DNA of 64,000 nt from Loripinus fragilis (taxonomy: Eukaryota; Mollusca; Bivalvia; Lucinida; Lucinidae): NCBI GenBank assembly GCA_964019695.1, contig OZ026518.1, positions 109,886,508 to 109,950,507 of the forward strand, in the 5' to 3' direction. Shown piece after piece: positions 25,100 through 38,037 of the stretch (positions are counted from its first letter, which is position 1; every line of letters begins with the position of its first letter). The notes beneath the pieces are model-generated. The model did no database searches, had not been told where the DNA came from, and was given only the letters and a program-made list of their open reading frames with translations. Position numbers and translations under genes: made by a program.

Positions 25100-25260
25100 T
25101 ACCCCGGTTTGTTGGAATTCTGTGATTGATCATTGTGTTTTATGCAGTACTTAGTGTCCCTATCTCTTGAGGAGGAAGAGAGTGCTGTGTGCTTTATTTT
25201 AATTGTTTATCAGATGTCGTATGGCTGTTTGTGTACAGTGGCACTTCCTAGCGATGCCAT
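25100..25260. repeat. repeat K, copy on the opposite strand
   Basis: TGTGATTGATCATTGTGTTT and a GAGGAAGAGAG block resemble 36768-36985 and the inverse of 23556-23815. Confidence 0.45.
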
Positions 25261-25297
25261 GAATTGATCTGCAGTGCATGAATCCATACTCTCTTAC

Positions 25298-25655
25298 TTC
25301 TTTTTATCACATGACGTTGCGTCTGGGAGTGATATATAACTCTATGCAATAAAATCGATAAAACACTAGTGGTTTACAGATTTAGTACCATAACGTAATG
25401 CCGTCCATTATAACATTGCACAACATATTGCAAATATTTTAGTTGTCATTCCAAAATACGATTTTGAAGTGACTTTATTGTCATGTGATTAAAAGAATCT
25501 AACATTCGTACTACTGTATTATTGAATTTATTAAACTCGTTGCGAAAGAGAGAGATAAAATGTTCGGCAAGACTCGCATTTTATCACGTTTCTCCATCTC
25601 GTTGAATAAATTCAATTAAACATTAACACTCATGTAAGATCCTCTATATAGTTTT
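25298..25655. repeat. dispersed repeat D, copy 2
   Basis: Aligned by eye with 10997-11345, including CACTAGTGGTTTACAGATTT and the AAATGTTCGGCAAGACTCGC hairpin. Same orientation as copy 1. Confidence 0.65.
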
Positions 25656-25734
25656 GGAGGCCTCCTAGCGTATGTAATGTATCATACTTTTTTGTACCAG
25701 GGGAACAATCAACTCAAAGCTAACTTCATCGAAA

Positions 25735-27247
25735 GAAAAAACTAGAGAACCTGAAGGTCCTGAGGCGCTCACCTGATCTCTTTAACAATGCTAAAATAGG
25801 TCAAGGTTTTACAGCTTATAATAAAACATATTTTGTTTTACCATATATGGGGGTTGCAGCCATTTTGGTCAAGTGACCTAAAAAATCTAATGAATACTCC
25901 ATCAAACAGCCCAGTGATTTCTGAGAAACCAATGTTTAGTATAGGTATGTGGCAGTCTAAATGAGTGGCATTGGATAAAAGGTCACAGGTCAGCTTGACA
26001 TTTCCATTGTCTCATAAAGTTAAACATTTCTCAAAAGTATTATGATTTAGGCTTAAACAGTTATAGAAAAATGAACATTTCAAGATTTTTCCCATATAAA
26101 TGCATTAGGAATCAAATTTTACCTTGCCATAAAGTAGGTCAAGGTCAAGCTAGATTCATCATTTGTGCAAACCTGGTAGAGCCCACATACCCAATGCTAT
26201 ATACCAAGTCCCAAGGTCATTGGCCTTTTGTTCAAGAGAATACGACATTTAAAGGGGTTTTACCATATATATGTGTGGTGGCCTTGACCTTTGAAACTTA
26301 TTTATAGCCATTGTCTCATTAGCTTTAACATATCAAGTGAGACTAATGACTTTGGCTTCAACAGTATTCAAAAAATCAACTTTTCAAAAAAATTCCCATT
26401 TAAATGCATTAGGAAGCAAATTTAACCTTGATGTTAAGTAGGTCAAGGTCAACCTAGGATCATCATTTGAACAAACATGGTAGGCCCCACTACCCCAATG
26501 CTACATACCAAGTCCCAAGGTCATCGACCTTCTGGATCTGGAGAAGAATATTTTTAAAGGGTTTTACCATATATGGGCGTGGCGGTCATCTTGGTCATGT
26601 GACCAAAATATTTTGCATAAATTGTGGCTAACTTATCATAAGAAGTCTTCACAAGAAATTTGAGTTCAATTGGACCGATGGTTTGTGAGAAAACTATGTT
26701 TTTATTTATTGATGGGACTCCAATATGAGCACCCTAAGCTGAAAGGTCAAAGGTCAACCTTGACCTTTGAAACTTATTTATAGCCATTGTCTCATTAGGT
26801 TAAACATATCAAGTGAGAATAATGACTAGGGCTTCCGCAGTTTTCGAAAAAAATCAACTTTTCAGAAATGTTCTCTTTAAATGCATTAGGAAGCAAATTT
26901 GACCTTGACGTTAAGTAGGTCAAGGTCAACCTAGGATCATCATTTGAACAAACTTGGTAGGCTCCACTACCCCAATGCTACACACCAAGTCCCAAGGTCA
27001 TCGGCCTTCTGGTTTTGGAGAAGATTTTTAAAGGGTTATTACCATATATGGGCGTGGCGGCCATCTTGGTCATGTGACCAGGACCATTTGAACAAACTTT
27101 CGTTCCCGCGTCCTAAGGAGTCTCCATATGTAATTTGAATTTAATTGGCCCAGTGGTTTCAGAGAAGAAGATGTTTGAAATTGTGGACGGACGGACGACA
27201 GACGACGGACGGACGACGGAGTGACTGGTATACTATTAGCTCACCCA

Positions 27248-27272
<25 letters not shown>
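25735..27272. repeat. 1.5-kb composite repeat with three internal units and a ggacggac end
   Basis: Left edge GGTCCTGAGGCGCTCACCTG; right edge GAGCCTTCGGCTCAGGTGAG. Together they give inverted AGGTGAGC-type ends. Inside, about 200-bp units recur near 26100, 26400 and 26880. Each has AAATGCATTAGGAA, AAGTAGGTCAAGGTCAA, CCAAGTCCCAAGGTCAT and TTTTACCATATATGGGCGTG in order. A GGACGGACGACAGACGACGG tract precedes the right end. I recall this composite type from bivalve genomes. No conserved long frame was seen. Confidence 0.65.
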
Positions 27273-27278
<6 letters not shown>

Positions 27279-27668
27279 CAGTCAGGACTGAAACACCTAC
27301 ATACTGCCTAGCTGAGCCATACACAATTTGAAAAAAACAAATAGAGCGGAAAAAACTGAATAACAACATCGTATTAAAGTCCTTGACAAATGCTACTTTA
27401 ATGAGTTTATTTTTAAAGAAGTAATATCGTCGTGACAAATACGCCTTGTTATTAGAAGAAAATATAGAAGTTATGATATAATTACGTAGGCAGCTTATTG
27501 CTAGAATATTAGGAAATGCAAAAAGAGCCGCACGGACTATATTGTCGCCACAGTCATACATGTAGCACATCTAATGAGAATCTACACGTTGCTTGTCTGA
27601 TCAAGCAAGCATTTGGCCCCCAAGAAACTATTCCCCTTACATACATCTAGGCATAGCCTCGTTATATA

Positions 27669-27883
27669 TATACAGTATAGCAAAACTTGTCCCTAGCGGC
27701 CACTCAAAAATAGGAATAACAAAGGTTTTAAAGACAAATGGTAGCTTAATGAAGTTCGAAAGTATTGCAGAATGCTCTTGGAGCATTCTGCAATACTTTC
27801 AACCTTCATTAAGCGATAATCGATCTTGAAAACAATTTTTTGTCTTCTTTTTGAGTGGCCGCTTAAGACAGGTTTAACTGTAT
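27669..27883. mobile_element. fold-back element family C, copy 2
   Basis: Outer arms TATACAGTATAGCAAAACTTG and its diverged complement, then GCGGCCACTCAAAAA / TTTTTGAGTGGCCGC. The inner hairpin GCAGAATGCTC/GAGCATTCTGC has almost no loop. Confidence 0.7.
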
Positions 27884-27995
27884 ACACAACTCAACAACCC
27901 TAAACACTTCAATGCATTCGTGCAGATGAGTCTGGTCCTTTTATATAATAATGTATTTTCCCATACATATTGATGCAATAAGTTGTAGTAGGCCA

Positions 27996-28530
27996 TTGGC
28001 TGGATATGGTTTACCTCCCCCCCCCCAGGGGGAATTTTGTAGACCATATTTTTCTTGAAGCCCAATGTCTTGCAAGGATTTTGCAACATGTTAGCTCTCT
28101 GACAATGGCAGCGTTAAGCTGTCACAGCCTGTTACATACGTTACCCTACAAAATATTTGACAATTAAAATTCTTTTTAAGACTTCAGAAAAGTGCAAAAA
28201 AAAGGTAAGATTTCCAAATTGGTTATATTTTCTAAATAAGCTATTACTGAGCCACCGATAATGACATTTGAAAACAAATAAAGCCACCCTCAATGTAGTG
28301 TATGTTACATTTTTTCATAGAACCCCCTTTCAAATGATAAATACATCTAATATAGTTTGTCTTAAATTTTATTGAAACCAGTTTATGTTCATTAATTTGG
28401 TATTATATTAAAGATTTTTTATTTACCTTTGCAAAACTGCAAGCATTACGTTTCTTTCTTATATACTTGTTGAGTTATTAGATGTTAAACATGGTACCCC
28501 CATATCACAGACAAATGTAAAATGTAATTC
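27996..28530. repeat. direct repeat partner of 29350-29790, outside the long-TIR element
   Basis: It shares CTTGCAAGGATTTTGCAA, GGTAAGATTTCC, TTTGAAAACA and ATGGTA-CCCCATATCACA in order with 29350-29790. Its left edge carries a C-run/GGGGGAATTTTGTA word like both termini of the neighbouring element, so it may be a fragment of a related copy. Confidence 0.6.
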
Positions 28531-28534
28531 TCCA

Positions 28535-29350
28535 GGCCTCGCGCTGGCTATAGACCCCACTTCCCCCCAAGGGGAATTTCAAAAACTATGATTTCCATAT
28601 ACTACATTATACAAGCCACAAAATGAAATATGTTAGCCCTCTGAGAGTGGCAGCTTTAGCAGGTAACATCACGTTACGTACGTTACTTGCAAAATAACAT
28701 TAAATTTTCCTGATAATGTCTCCAACATGACATATTCACACTTTTTTGAAGTCTGGCACAGGTTTAAGAGCTTCTTATAGCACAGTTACATAATTTCAGC
28801 ATTTATTTTATAAATGTCTTTTTGGTGTTGTATATGATACTTAGTGTTTCATATGTTATTTCAAAGTATCAGTATGGCATTTATTGACTTTACATGTATT
28901 ACATCCATCAGTGAATATAGTAAATCTATAAGGCTGCTATTCAAATGAATTAAATTCCTTATTATGGTGTCTTACACTATTTTACAGCCCAGGTTACATA
29001 CGTTACTCTCTGAATACCATTAAACATTCAAGATATGGTCTCCAACACAACCTGCTTGTACTTATTTGCATGCTGGCACGGGTCCATGTACTTCTTTTTA
29101 CTCTGGCTCATTTGCTGAGGAAGTAACTCAAAACATAAACTACCATAAGCCCTCTTTTCTTTTATAGAGACATCAAAATAGTTGACATAATACTCATGGA
29201 AAGTTTGTAACATTCAGTGCAATGTGCGAGTAACAACTTAAAAGATCAAAGAAAACCCATCAGGTAGAAGTTATAGAGCAAATTTTCATATATTATCCAA
29301 GGGTTTTAAAGAATTTTCCTATACAACCTTTTAATCTTCTATTAGATTTA
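28535..29350 (+). repeat. left arm of a long terminal inverted repeat
   Basis: Landmarks in order: GCTGGCTATAGACCCC (28545), GTTAGCCCTCTGAGAGTGGC (28631), CTTCTTATAGCACAGTTACA (28773), ATCAGTATGGCATTTATTGA (28869), TAGTAAATCTATAAGGCTGC (28919), CTTATTTGCATGCTGGC (29062). All return inverted, in mirrored order and similar spacing, at 31800-32345. Within the arm a unit with GTTACRTACGTTAC and GTCTCCAACA repeats at a period of about 313 bp. Confidence 0.8.
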
Positions 29351-29790
29351 TCTTGCAAGGATTTTGCAATATGCTAGCACTCTTGAAATGGCACCATTAC
29401 CTTGTAACAGCAACATGATAATTTTAGTGAATGACATGACTTCTGAAAAGTACAAACCATAAGGTAAGATTTCCGAATTGGCTTTATCATCCAAGTAAGC
29501 TATTTCTGCATCACAAATATGGACCTTTGAAAACACATATGCACCCAAAGTGTTACGTATGTTACTTTTTTTTCATTATTCCTATATAAATGATTTATGA
29601 AACTAATAGAGTTTGATATTTTTTAATGTGAATGTGCTTACTGACTCATCTTGTATTAAAGAATGTTTATGCACCTTTTGGAAACTGCAAATATTATGTT
29701 TCTATCTTTTATAAGGTTTGAGTTGTTGAGTTTTGAACATGGTAACCCCATATCACACAAAATGTGAAATATAATTCTGTGGCACTTTTT
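29350..29790. repeat. internal direct repeat of 27996-28530
   Basis: Same landmark order as the outer copy. It lies between the left inverted arm and the decayed coding region. The minus-strand frame at 29656-29964 partly covers it and could not be assigned. Confidence 0.5.
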
Positions 29791-30289
29791 TCGGGTACAA
29801 TCAAGTTTTCTTTCACCCAGAGGTACCCGGTTTCCTTCCCATTTATTTTCAACACATTTTGTCCATATCTGGAAATCCTCACTTGTTTTCATGGGAAAGA
29901 CTTGATAGTCCAATACTTGTATGTACATCTTAAGGACAGAAAAGCAAGGTGGAGGTAAGCTCATACTTGTGCAATTTGAAATAATCAGTATATGTGTATG
30001 GCTTTAGAACTTTTTTCAGAAACATGTCGTACTGCAGCTTATTCACAATTATATAAAAAGCACATGTTAGGGCTTCATATCACTGATGAGTGCCTAGAGC
30101 AATTCTTTATTTGTTTTCCTAACCTGCTTAGAATGTTGATGAACTAGTGGGGGGTTCTCTATCAGTTTGATAGGAATAACCTTTCCGTGGTACTAACACA
30201 TCAGCACACTGGTAGTGTCACAATCTGTTAAATAGTGTATTACTGTAAGTCTCTTCCTACATATTCTGGCCAATGCTGTTGACATTCAG

Positions 30290-31545
30290 GAGGTCACATT
30301 TTGTTGCATATACCATTGTTGAACAAAACACACAGGTTATCCTCTGCGAGAATGTTTGTAAAACTTTATAGACTGCTGCTTATACATTGTATATATGTAT
30401 CAGTGACAAAATCAACATGCCCTGCCTTTAATGCCTGGTTGAATACTGGTGCCATCAGATCCATGAAGGTGACAGGTAAAGCTATTATGCTCTGTAGTTA
30501 TGGCATCAACATCAACGTTATGTTGAGCACTACATGGCCAATCTAATGTTGGTTCAATGTGTGACTGCAAGCCATGCTGCAGTTTGGACTTGTTAGTTTT
30601 GCTTGAAATTCTATCAGGAGTTGACAGTGACCATGGTACAGGTCCCAGAAGGAACGGCCGTGTCAACTCAAGGTCAACATTATGTCCAATAGAAAAAAGG
30701 TCATGCTTATCAAAGACGCTCCTTTAAGCTCTCATCTGGCTGTTTACGTTTTGTAAATTGGACAATTTCTTCTTGCTTAACCTCGCAAGCATCAAAACTT
30801 TATTAGCTTGTAGCATTTTATGGGGTTGTGAAAGACAGATTTTTTAAACTAAAAGTGAGTCAACGAAGTCTTCAACAGCCTTCTTGCCAATGTTATCAGC
30901 CTCAATAAGATCCTTAGCTATGCCAGGCTTAGCAGGTATGCCAGGCTTAACAGGCATACCAAAAGACAAAAAGTACAGTTCATTGTCTTCAAAACTAAAA
31001 CTAAAAGGATTGGGGAAGCCTGAAACTGCCTCTAGTACTCGTTCTACTTTGCATCTGAGCAGATTGAATGTTTCATTTCAGTGCATTGAAGAGTTGTTTT
31101 AATATATTGAGCTCTGATGTGATGAGTAATACACAATTCCATCTGTAGTAGGAAGCGTAGTTCTAGTTGCTGAAGCCTAAAATACCTCTTTATTGTTTGC
31201 CTGAGAGTTATGTCAAAAGCATTTCCCAAGCAAAGAACCAATGGTTGTGACACACTAATCCCATTTTGTTCGAGAAGTTCTTTGCATCTGCGATGTGTAT
31301 CAGGCAAATTTATGAGTGTAATCAGTTACACAGGTACATATTGTGCGTAGTTGTTGTATCGTTTGCAATGAACATTGGGAACAAGGCATACAGATAGAGA
31401 TGACATGCAATTCAAAGTTGTTTTCCTTGTAGCCCTAATCAGTGTCAACACCATCTGAATCATATCTATATACCTTGCCCAGAACTGAGCTGTTTCACAG
31501 TGACTGTCTTTCAGAACTTCCGATTTGAATGCATGGTATCTATAC
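30290..31545 (-). pseudogene. decayed coding region of a repeated invertebrate mobile-element protein (unnamed family)
   Basis: Reading the minus strand from 31545: ETAQFWARYIDMIQMVLTLI, then RYNNYAQYVPV ending in a stop, a second piece with CKELLEQNGISVSQ (31044-31307), then EAVSGFPNPFSF, GIAKDLIEADNIGKKAVEDF (about 30900), FHNPIKCYKLIKF, LGPVPWSLSTP plus KTNKSKL (30412-30666), and VDFVTDTYIQ (about 30400). The order of these blocks (FW...I, H/NYA...PV, GKxxVxxFV, LGPxPWxLxTPD-KTNKS, VDxVxDTY) is one I recall from high-copy uncharacterised proteins of bivalves, corals and amphioxus. Frame changes and stops separate the pieces. The whole lies between long inverted arms, which suggests it was carried by that element. 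Family name and chemistry are unknown to me. Confidence 0.5.
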
Positions 31546-31639
31546 TGTTTATGTGAGCAAACAGCGAAGGTTGATAGATCACATTATATTATTAATTTAA
31601 GTCACATAAAGTAATAAGAAACTTCAATTAATTTCAGCC

Positions 31640-32345
31640 TTATAAATTGTCTAAATTCTCTGACAGACTTTATACATGTATAGTCAACAACTGCTATACA
31701 GATACTCAGAATAACTAATGAATCATTTGGGAACACACATAACAGTTACAGCTCAAGGCATTTATTAAATGAATACTTAAAATAGGTAAACCTTGTTAAA
31801 AGAAGTACATAAGTCTGAGCAAGCATGCAAATAAGTATAAACAGGGCTTGTTAGAGACATTAACTTAAATGTTTAATGCTATTTTGAAGGTAACATACAT
31901 AACATGGACCTGAAAAATAGTGTAAGCGACCATAATAAAGAATTTTAAATCATTTAAGTAGCAGCCTTATAGATTTACTATATTCTGCGACAGATGTAAT
32001 ACACGCATAGTCAATAAATACCATACTGATACTCGGAAATAACGCAGGAAACTCTAAGTAAAGTATACAACGGTAATAACTCAATGTAACTGTGCTATAA
32101 GAAGTTCATAGAACTGTGTCAGTATGCAAATATGTACGAACATATAATGGTTGAGACATTATGAGGGACGTTTAATGCTATTTTGGGGGGTAACGTATAT
32201 AACGTGATGTTACACGTTAACGCTGCCACTCTCAGAGGGCTAACATCTTTTATTTTGTGTCTTATATAATGTAGTTTCAGAAAATCATAGTGTACAAAAT
32301 TCCCCCTGGGGGGGAGGGGGGTCTATAGCCAGCTCAAGGCCTATA
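31640..32345 (-). repeat. right arm of the long terminal inverted repeat
   Basis: The mirror of 28535-29350. Landmark spacing from first to last is about 534 bp here against about 552 bp on the left. The outer end carries GGGTCTATAGCCAGCTCAAG. Inner parts repeat TATAAGGCTG-containing units (about 31640 and 31965) as diverged tandem copies. Confidence 0.8.
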
Positions 32346-35300
32346 TGTTAAGGGGTCACGAAAGGAATTTCCAAATTATGATGTTTTATGTGCATGTCTC
32401 CCTGAAGATTGTTTTTACTTTTAAATTAACAAAATATGCAGACCCTCGTATAATGCCGTATTACGCGACATCTCATCTTGGTCATCACTGTGTTCAGCCT
32501 AAATAGATTAATAGAGCGAAAGTGTATTCGTTGAGTGACTGTGGTGGTTCAGTTCATTAGATCGGCATCTTAGCTATTTCAATTATTTTCCATCTATGGA
32601 GAGAAAAGCAATCATTCCGCATAAAACCTACATCTAATTTAAGACGGGCGGATACTATTTCAAGAAACGCATTTCCGATTAATGATGAGCTTTAAAATGT
32701 GTGACATGACATAAACGTTGTATTGTCTACATTGCGCCTACTTCTTCTAAGATATATTCATGCTGAACTCAATATATAACCTGTTTAGAAAACATGGTAG
32801 AACTAGATGAACTGCTGATCAGAATATACTGTGTTTTCCACACTGCCTGTGGTTGTATTATGTGATCATTTGAACTGGCTAGAGTATATAGAGTTCCATA
32901 TTGACTCATTCAGCAGGATAAGGAATACAAGCCCATAACCAAGATGTCATCAAGAAGAAAAAAGACTAAGCCATGCCGTCAAAATATAGTTGAACACATG
33001 TACTTATTCACCTTCGGTGACAATGTTGCCAAGGACATGAGTGATTAAACGGAATTTTATAATGAACCCACAATGCATGTTAAGAGCGTTTTGCTTAAAA
33101 GACAGACGGCTTTTAACTATTTTTGTTTTACGCAAACAATCTTAAGAACTTAGCTTAAAATAATCCTGATTATGTCAATACTTTATTCATATATAAATAC
33201 ACAAAAATACTTTATATATATTTATAGAAACCACCAATCACATCAACAGAGTGTTCGGGTGTGCCGCATATTTGAAATTTTGTTTCAATGTTCAATGAGG
33301 CGGTTCTTTTGAGCACCCAAAACTTATGCTAAAAATTATGGGTAAGAAATTCTTTACAATTTTTCGCTGAACACTAGTTTCTGTTTAATTTATAAAAATG
33401 CATACATGATGTACGATGTATATTCCGAGAAAACAATATAATGATACCATCTAAAATAGTCCAACTATAATGCTATTTCGAGGTATCAGCAACATCCGGA
33501 TTCGTTTTCCAAGAAAACAATACATGGTTTCGGCCAGGCACTTAGCATGCCGGAACTAACTTGAGCCATGCAGGAACTAACACAGGTCAGGCGGCACCAC
33601 CAGAGGATCAGGGATTATATGCATTAAAATGAACTCTTAGCATTTGCATGATAAGACTTTTTTCTAGATTCTGACCACACTCTCTTTATGCATTCGTTTA
33701 TTTGCTCAATATTTACGTGTATCCACCAAGCGTTAATTTTAGTTCTTGGAACAATGATGTTTTTGCTTAGATTAGAGTCGTCGTTACATGAACACATTTG
33801 TAAAGGTGCCAATTGGAAGCGTCTCGAGGGACCCTTCCATGAGACCTTTCGTTAAGAAATAAAATACCATCTCCTAAGCCAAAAACATGAGGTTATCTTT
33901 GTACGGTAATATTGGAAACCATCTATCTGAACGGGCTAAGCACTTGGTAATATGTCATTATCTTTCAAGTGACATGTTACATCATATGTGTTGCAGTAAG
34001 GAGAATTGCTTTTGTTGTTGTTGTTTTTCCATGTAACACGAAAGTTGCAAAAAGCAAGCAACTGTTTCGTGAGCAAGCACACAGCTTCTGCAATTTAAAT
34101 TAGTTTTTTTTTATTTTGAGACCACACGCTGTTAGGTTCTTTACTAGGTAATTGTGTAAACTGTCATAACGTTATAGTTTGTGTCGAAATGTTAGCTTTT
34201 ACCAGATTACAGATCATACAGTGCATGTGTTATCACCAATACTGCAAGATGGTACGAATAGACGCAGAGCTGACGAAAATTGCACCATCAAAGTGTAGTC
34301 AAGCTTCAAAATGGCTATGGCCACAAAGTTGATACTTTGACGTCACAAATCATGTGTTCTACCCCCTTGATCTTTGTTCGTCCTTAACATTTAACGGTGT
34401 ACGGAGTTTATGTCAGTTTCAGATCCTGATGACTGACCTCAATGGTGCCAATGACCAGAATATTATAAATTTTGGTCTGTTTTACATAGCAGTAACTATT
34501 ATGCGACAGAACACCCCTCCGACACGATTTCTGAAGAATGTACATTTGCGCTAATTCAAGTTCAACAATTAAATTGCAAATTTCTTCGTTTGCGTGGAAA
34601 AGAAAACTGGACGAACATTGCTTTCCCTTGTTACGACGTAAATGAGAGAAACTATGGTAGGTGGCGCTTCTGTGCAGTGGCTGTTTTGGAGGTACCTAGA
34701 TACTGTGATGTGTTTTCTCATTCCGATTACATACATGTACACATACTGTTTTAGATATTACATATGGCAATGTTCTTCCAGCGTATACATGTAGGTACAT
34801 TCAGTATTGATGGAGCCCACGTTTTCATTTGAACTAGAACCTGGTTCAAGTGCAGGTTGAATGCACATATGATTCATGAGAATCTGTTTTCTTTCAAATT
34901 ATCCAAACTATTTTTTTTCAAATTTGTAGACCCTTGAACATGTTTATTTCTGTGAATAACAGAATATCAAAATTGATTACAGGGCGTTGGTGTGTCACCC
35001 AACTCGTAGATGTATATTGCGATGTAGGTAATCCACAGTTTTTTTACCTATACACCGGGGTGGACTTTCTTTTACAGGTTGCGAGTACCTTGCATGGGGG
35101 TGATTTTACATTGGTACATGTATCCTTGTAATGCCCAGTACTCGTTCGAATGCATTTAATCAGACCATTTACTTAGTTGTGTACATGTGTACGCTGTCTG
35201 TTCACGATCATGCTTTCACATAAAGTGCGCCTCTAATGTAAGTAAAGAAAAAAGACGTACGTTGCATGCTTGCTTAAGCATTCACTAATGTGTTTTGTAT

Positions 35301-36767
35301 GACATCTAAAACTAGCATGGTAGATCGAAGGCGCGTCATGGGCAACATACAACGTGTAAATTTTTGACGACAGTTCGCCAAAACACTTCATTCTAGCAAG
35401 TATAAATAGCATCGATGATTATGAAAAAATGCAATAACTTGCATTGAGTAAATAAAGAATATCATTACATGTAGTATTTTCTAATAAGAGGAAACACATG
35501 CGGTTTACTATTTATGATCAAAGGTTGATTTGAAACAAATATGTACTTATCGCATCGGCGAGCAAATGCGCAAAATCGCCAGAGCCTGCGTTGCTCGCAT
35601 ATAGATGAAGAGTCAGACTAAAAACATTTGACCTCAAGACCCTCTTGATACTACAGCATGAGCGGTTAAACGAGAATTTGCTTATATGCTTTTGTGTGAT
35701 ACATAACAAAACTATGATATGCAAATATTAATTTAGGGTAGCGTTGTGTCTTATGATACACATATATATTGCTTGTATCTAAATCTATGTCAAAATGCAT
35801 GTACATGTATTATTAGTATATTTTGTCGCTATCTGTCAGTATTAAAATGGTAAAACGCCCATAATCTCCATGTATATTCAAGTATACCCCGGCCACAAAC
35901 AATTACATGCATTAACATAATGTCAATATGCATATATGTGGGTGAGTATTCATGATATTTCGTGGTGTTTACTGTCCTGGCATTTGCGTTGCGGTTGGAT
36001 GACATTTGACAAAAAGGTCAATTTCGATTCTCCGAAGCAAACTAAAATGTCATCTTGTGATCACTGATTACTTCGATAAATCTTTAGCCTGTGTTCATGG
36101 AGTATACACCATGCTCATAAATATGTAAAATACGATAGGTGTCGTAAAATTTCGAACATTCTGGTCGCGGTCTGCGCTTTGTCAAGGCAACAAGTGTTCG
36201 TTTAAAAGCATTTACCGTATATTTGTGTGGTCCATGATAGATTACTCAGTTACAACGATTTCTGGTTTACGCAGGCCATAATTAGATAGGCTATAGCTGT
36301 ATCCTTTATTGGATTTCCTTGCAGCCTTATCAGGCTCTGAGCTGTTATTGCATGTAATGAAGACTATCGATAATTCAAGCTGTCTACAAACTCCCACTGA
36401 ACATAAAAGGTTAGGTTATAATGGGAGAACTGTTATCGCAAATACTGCGGACGGCGCAGGTCATGATTAACATGCACATCTAAGCCATTATTGTTTCATT
36501 GGGTAGCTAGTATCCTGCTGCTCTCGAACTTTCAAGATTCTAGCTAAAGTGTCTGTAAATGTGTCTGTGAATGTGCATATCCTCTGTCGAGGGCTCGTCT
36601 TCTTGTAAATCTCTTAAATTGATCGGGTTTAGCCATTGCATTGAGTTTTATCTACGAGATTGCTAGGAACGTGGCCATATATATAGTTTCAACATATTTT
36701 TTTATCAAGTTTCATGTATAAATGGAGTTTGGTATACTGAACTGGGAAAGTATTTCCTTTCTTTAAA
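32346..36767. other. no gene recognised
   Basis: A segment near 33290-33350 (GGTTCTTTTGAGCACCCAAAA) recurs at about 53530, 56010 and 62290 and is dispersed. A region near 34640-34700 resembles the inverse of 24240-24340. No exon, tRNA or LINE frame was recognised. Confidence 0.4.
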
Positions 36768-36985
36768 GATTCTGTGATTGATCCTTGGCTTGTTATGAAG
36801 TACGTAATGTTCTTTCTAGTTTTGCACAATCATGTTGATGGGGAAGAAAGAGCTGGTTGTTTACTATAATTATCTTCCTGATGACTTGTGACTGTTAGTG
36901 CTCTGTAGTTCTTTCTAAAGATGCCGTGGGCTTGTCTATAGTGTGTGATTGTGTAATTTCCTGATCATACTCACTTTTTTTCAGA
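36768..36985. repeat. repeat K, opposite strand
   Basis: The inverse of 61140-61395: TAGTTTTGCACAATCAT, GGGGAAGAAAGAGCTGGTTG and the end AATTTCCTGATCATACTCAC. Confidence 0.6.
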
Positions 36986-37028
36986 AACAAACTGTTGAGA
37001 CAGAAAAGCCTGTGCAACCAAATTGTCC

Positions 37029-37074
37029 CGGATCAGACTGCTCCTAGAGGAACCGTCTGATCAGGGACTCTTAT
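37029..37074. repeat. stand-alone GATC-type hairpin
   Basis: Arms CCCGGATCAGACTGCTCCT / AGGAACCGTCTGATCAGGG, another member of the hairpin set at 15660, 38606 and 58771. Confidence 0.6.
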
Positions 37075-38037
37075 TTTGCTTTTCTCAGCAAACAATTTGT
37101 GATCGATAAAATGGATAAGTCCAGATTATCAACTGGAAGATTCCATTTTAGAATGGAAAAAATAGAATTTTGAAACTTTGGATTTAGAAAGTAGACAAAG
37201 ATTTTTAAACCAAACTGTGTGTGTCTTCTAACAAATGAACGATATAAAACATATTAGACGTGATTTTATCCAGTGCGGTAACACAAAGTTAATCATGGGC
37301 TTTGTTTGCAACTTTGATAGTACGATTTGTCTACTTTATAAATCCAAAATTTCAAAATTCTTGCTTTTACCTGAGGCTATACAATTTAGTTTGTGTCAGG
37401 TCTTGTCTGAAATCTAGAGGAAGGGTTTTCTCAATAATTGTCAATGAAGCGATAGCTGTGTCAATGTACAATGAGATATAGATTGTTTTTGCTGTTGTTT
37501 TCTTGTTTATCGCTCATGGTAAACAGCTAAAGTCATGTCCCATTGGTCTTCTATCTTGATCAAACTTTTCCTGGACATCCTAAGCACAAACGAGACACCT
37601 GGTCTCTTCGTGAGCGTGTAGTTCAGTTATTAAACCGAACTTTGCGGCCAAACTTTACATAAACATGATAAATGCTGGTAAATAATTGTAGTTTTAGTGT
37701 AACCAAGTAAATTCGTTTGTTGAATTTATCAAACAAAAAATCTTCACCTACCCTTTTCCTTCCAAATTTACCGCTATCTGTCGTCGAAACGGTAATCTGT
37801 CGACAAAACAGTCGGTTGTACGGTGTGTAGGAGAGTATGCCCTTCATTAATTGCTAAGAAACTTAGTCACTGCTTTTTCGCATGGACAGTTACGACTCTA
37901 GTCAGACATGACGGATGTCCAGGCTGATCTGCGTCTTTTTGGAGTGCATGGTTTATTCCCATGGTTTTGTGATGCACTGGTGCCTTTTCATATAGATTGA
38001 TAGCCCCAATATGTTCCTGTATCTATTCCTCTTGGTC

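Noticed and set aside
29656..29964. 102-codon minus-strand frame with an FPM...W spacing faintly like a THAP domain
   Set aside because: The Cys/His ligands expected of THAP are not in place, and part of the frame lies in the internal direct repeat.
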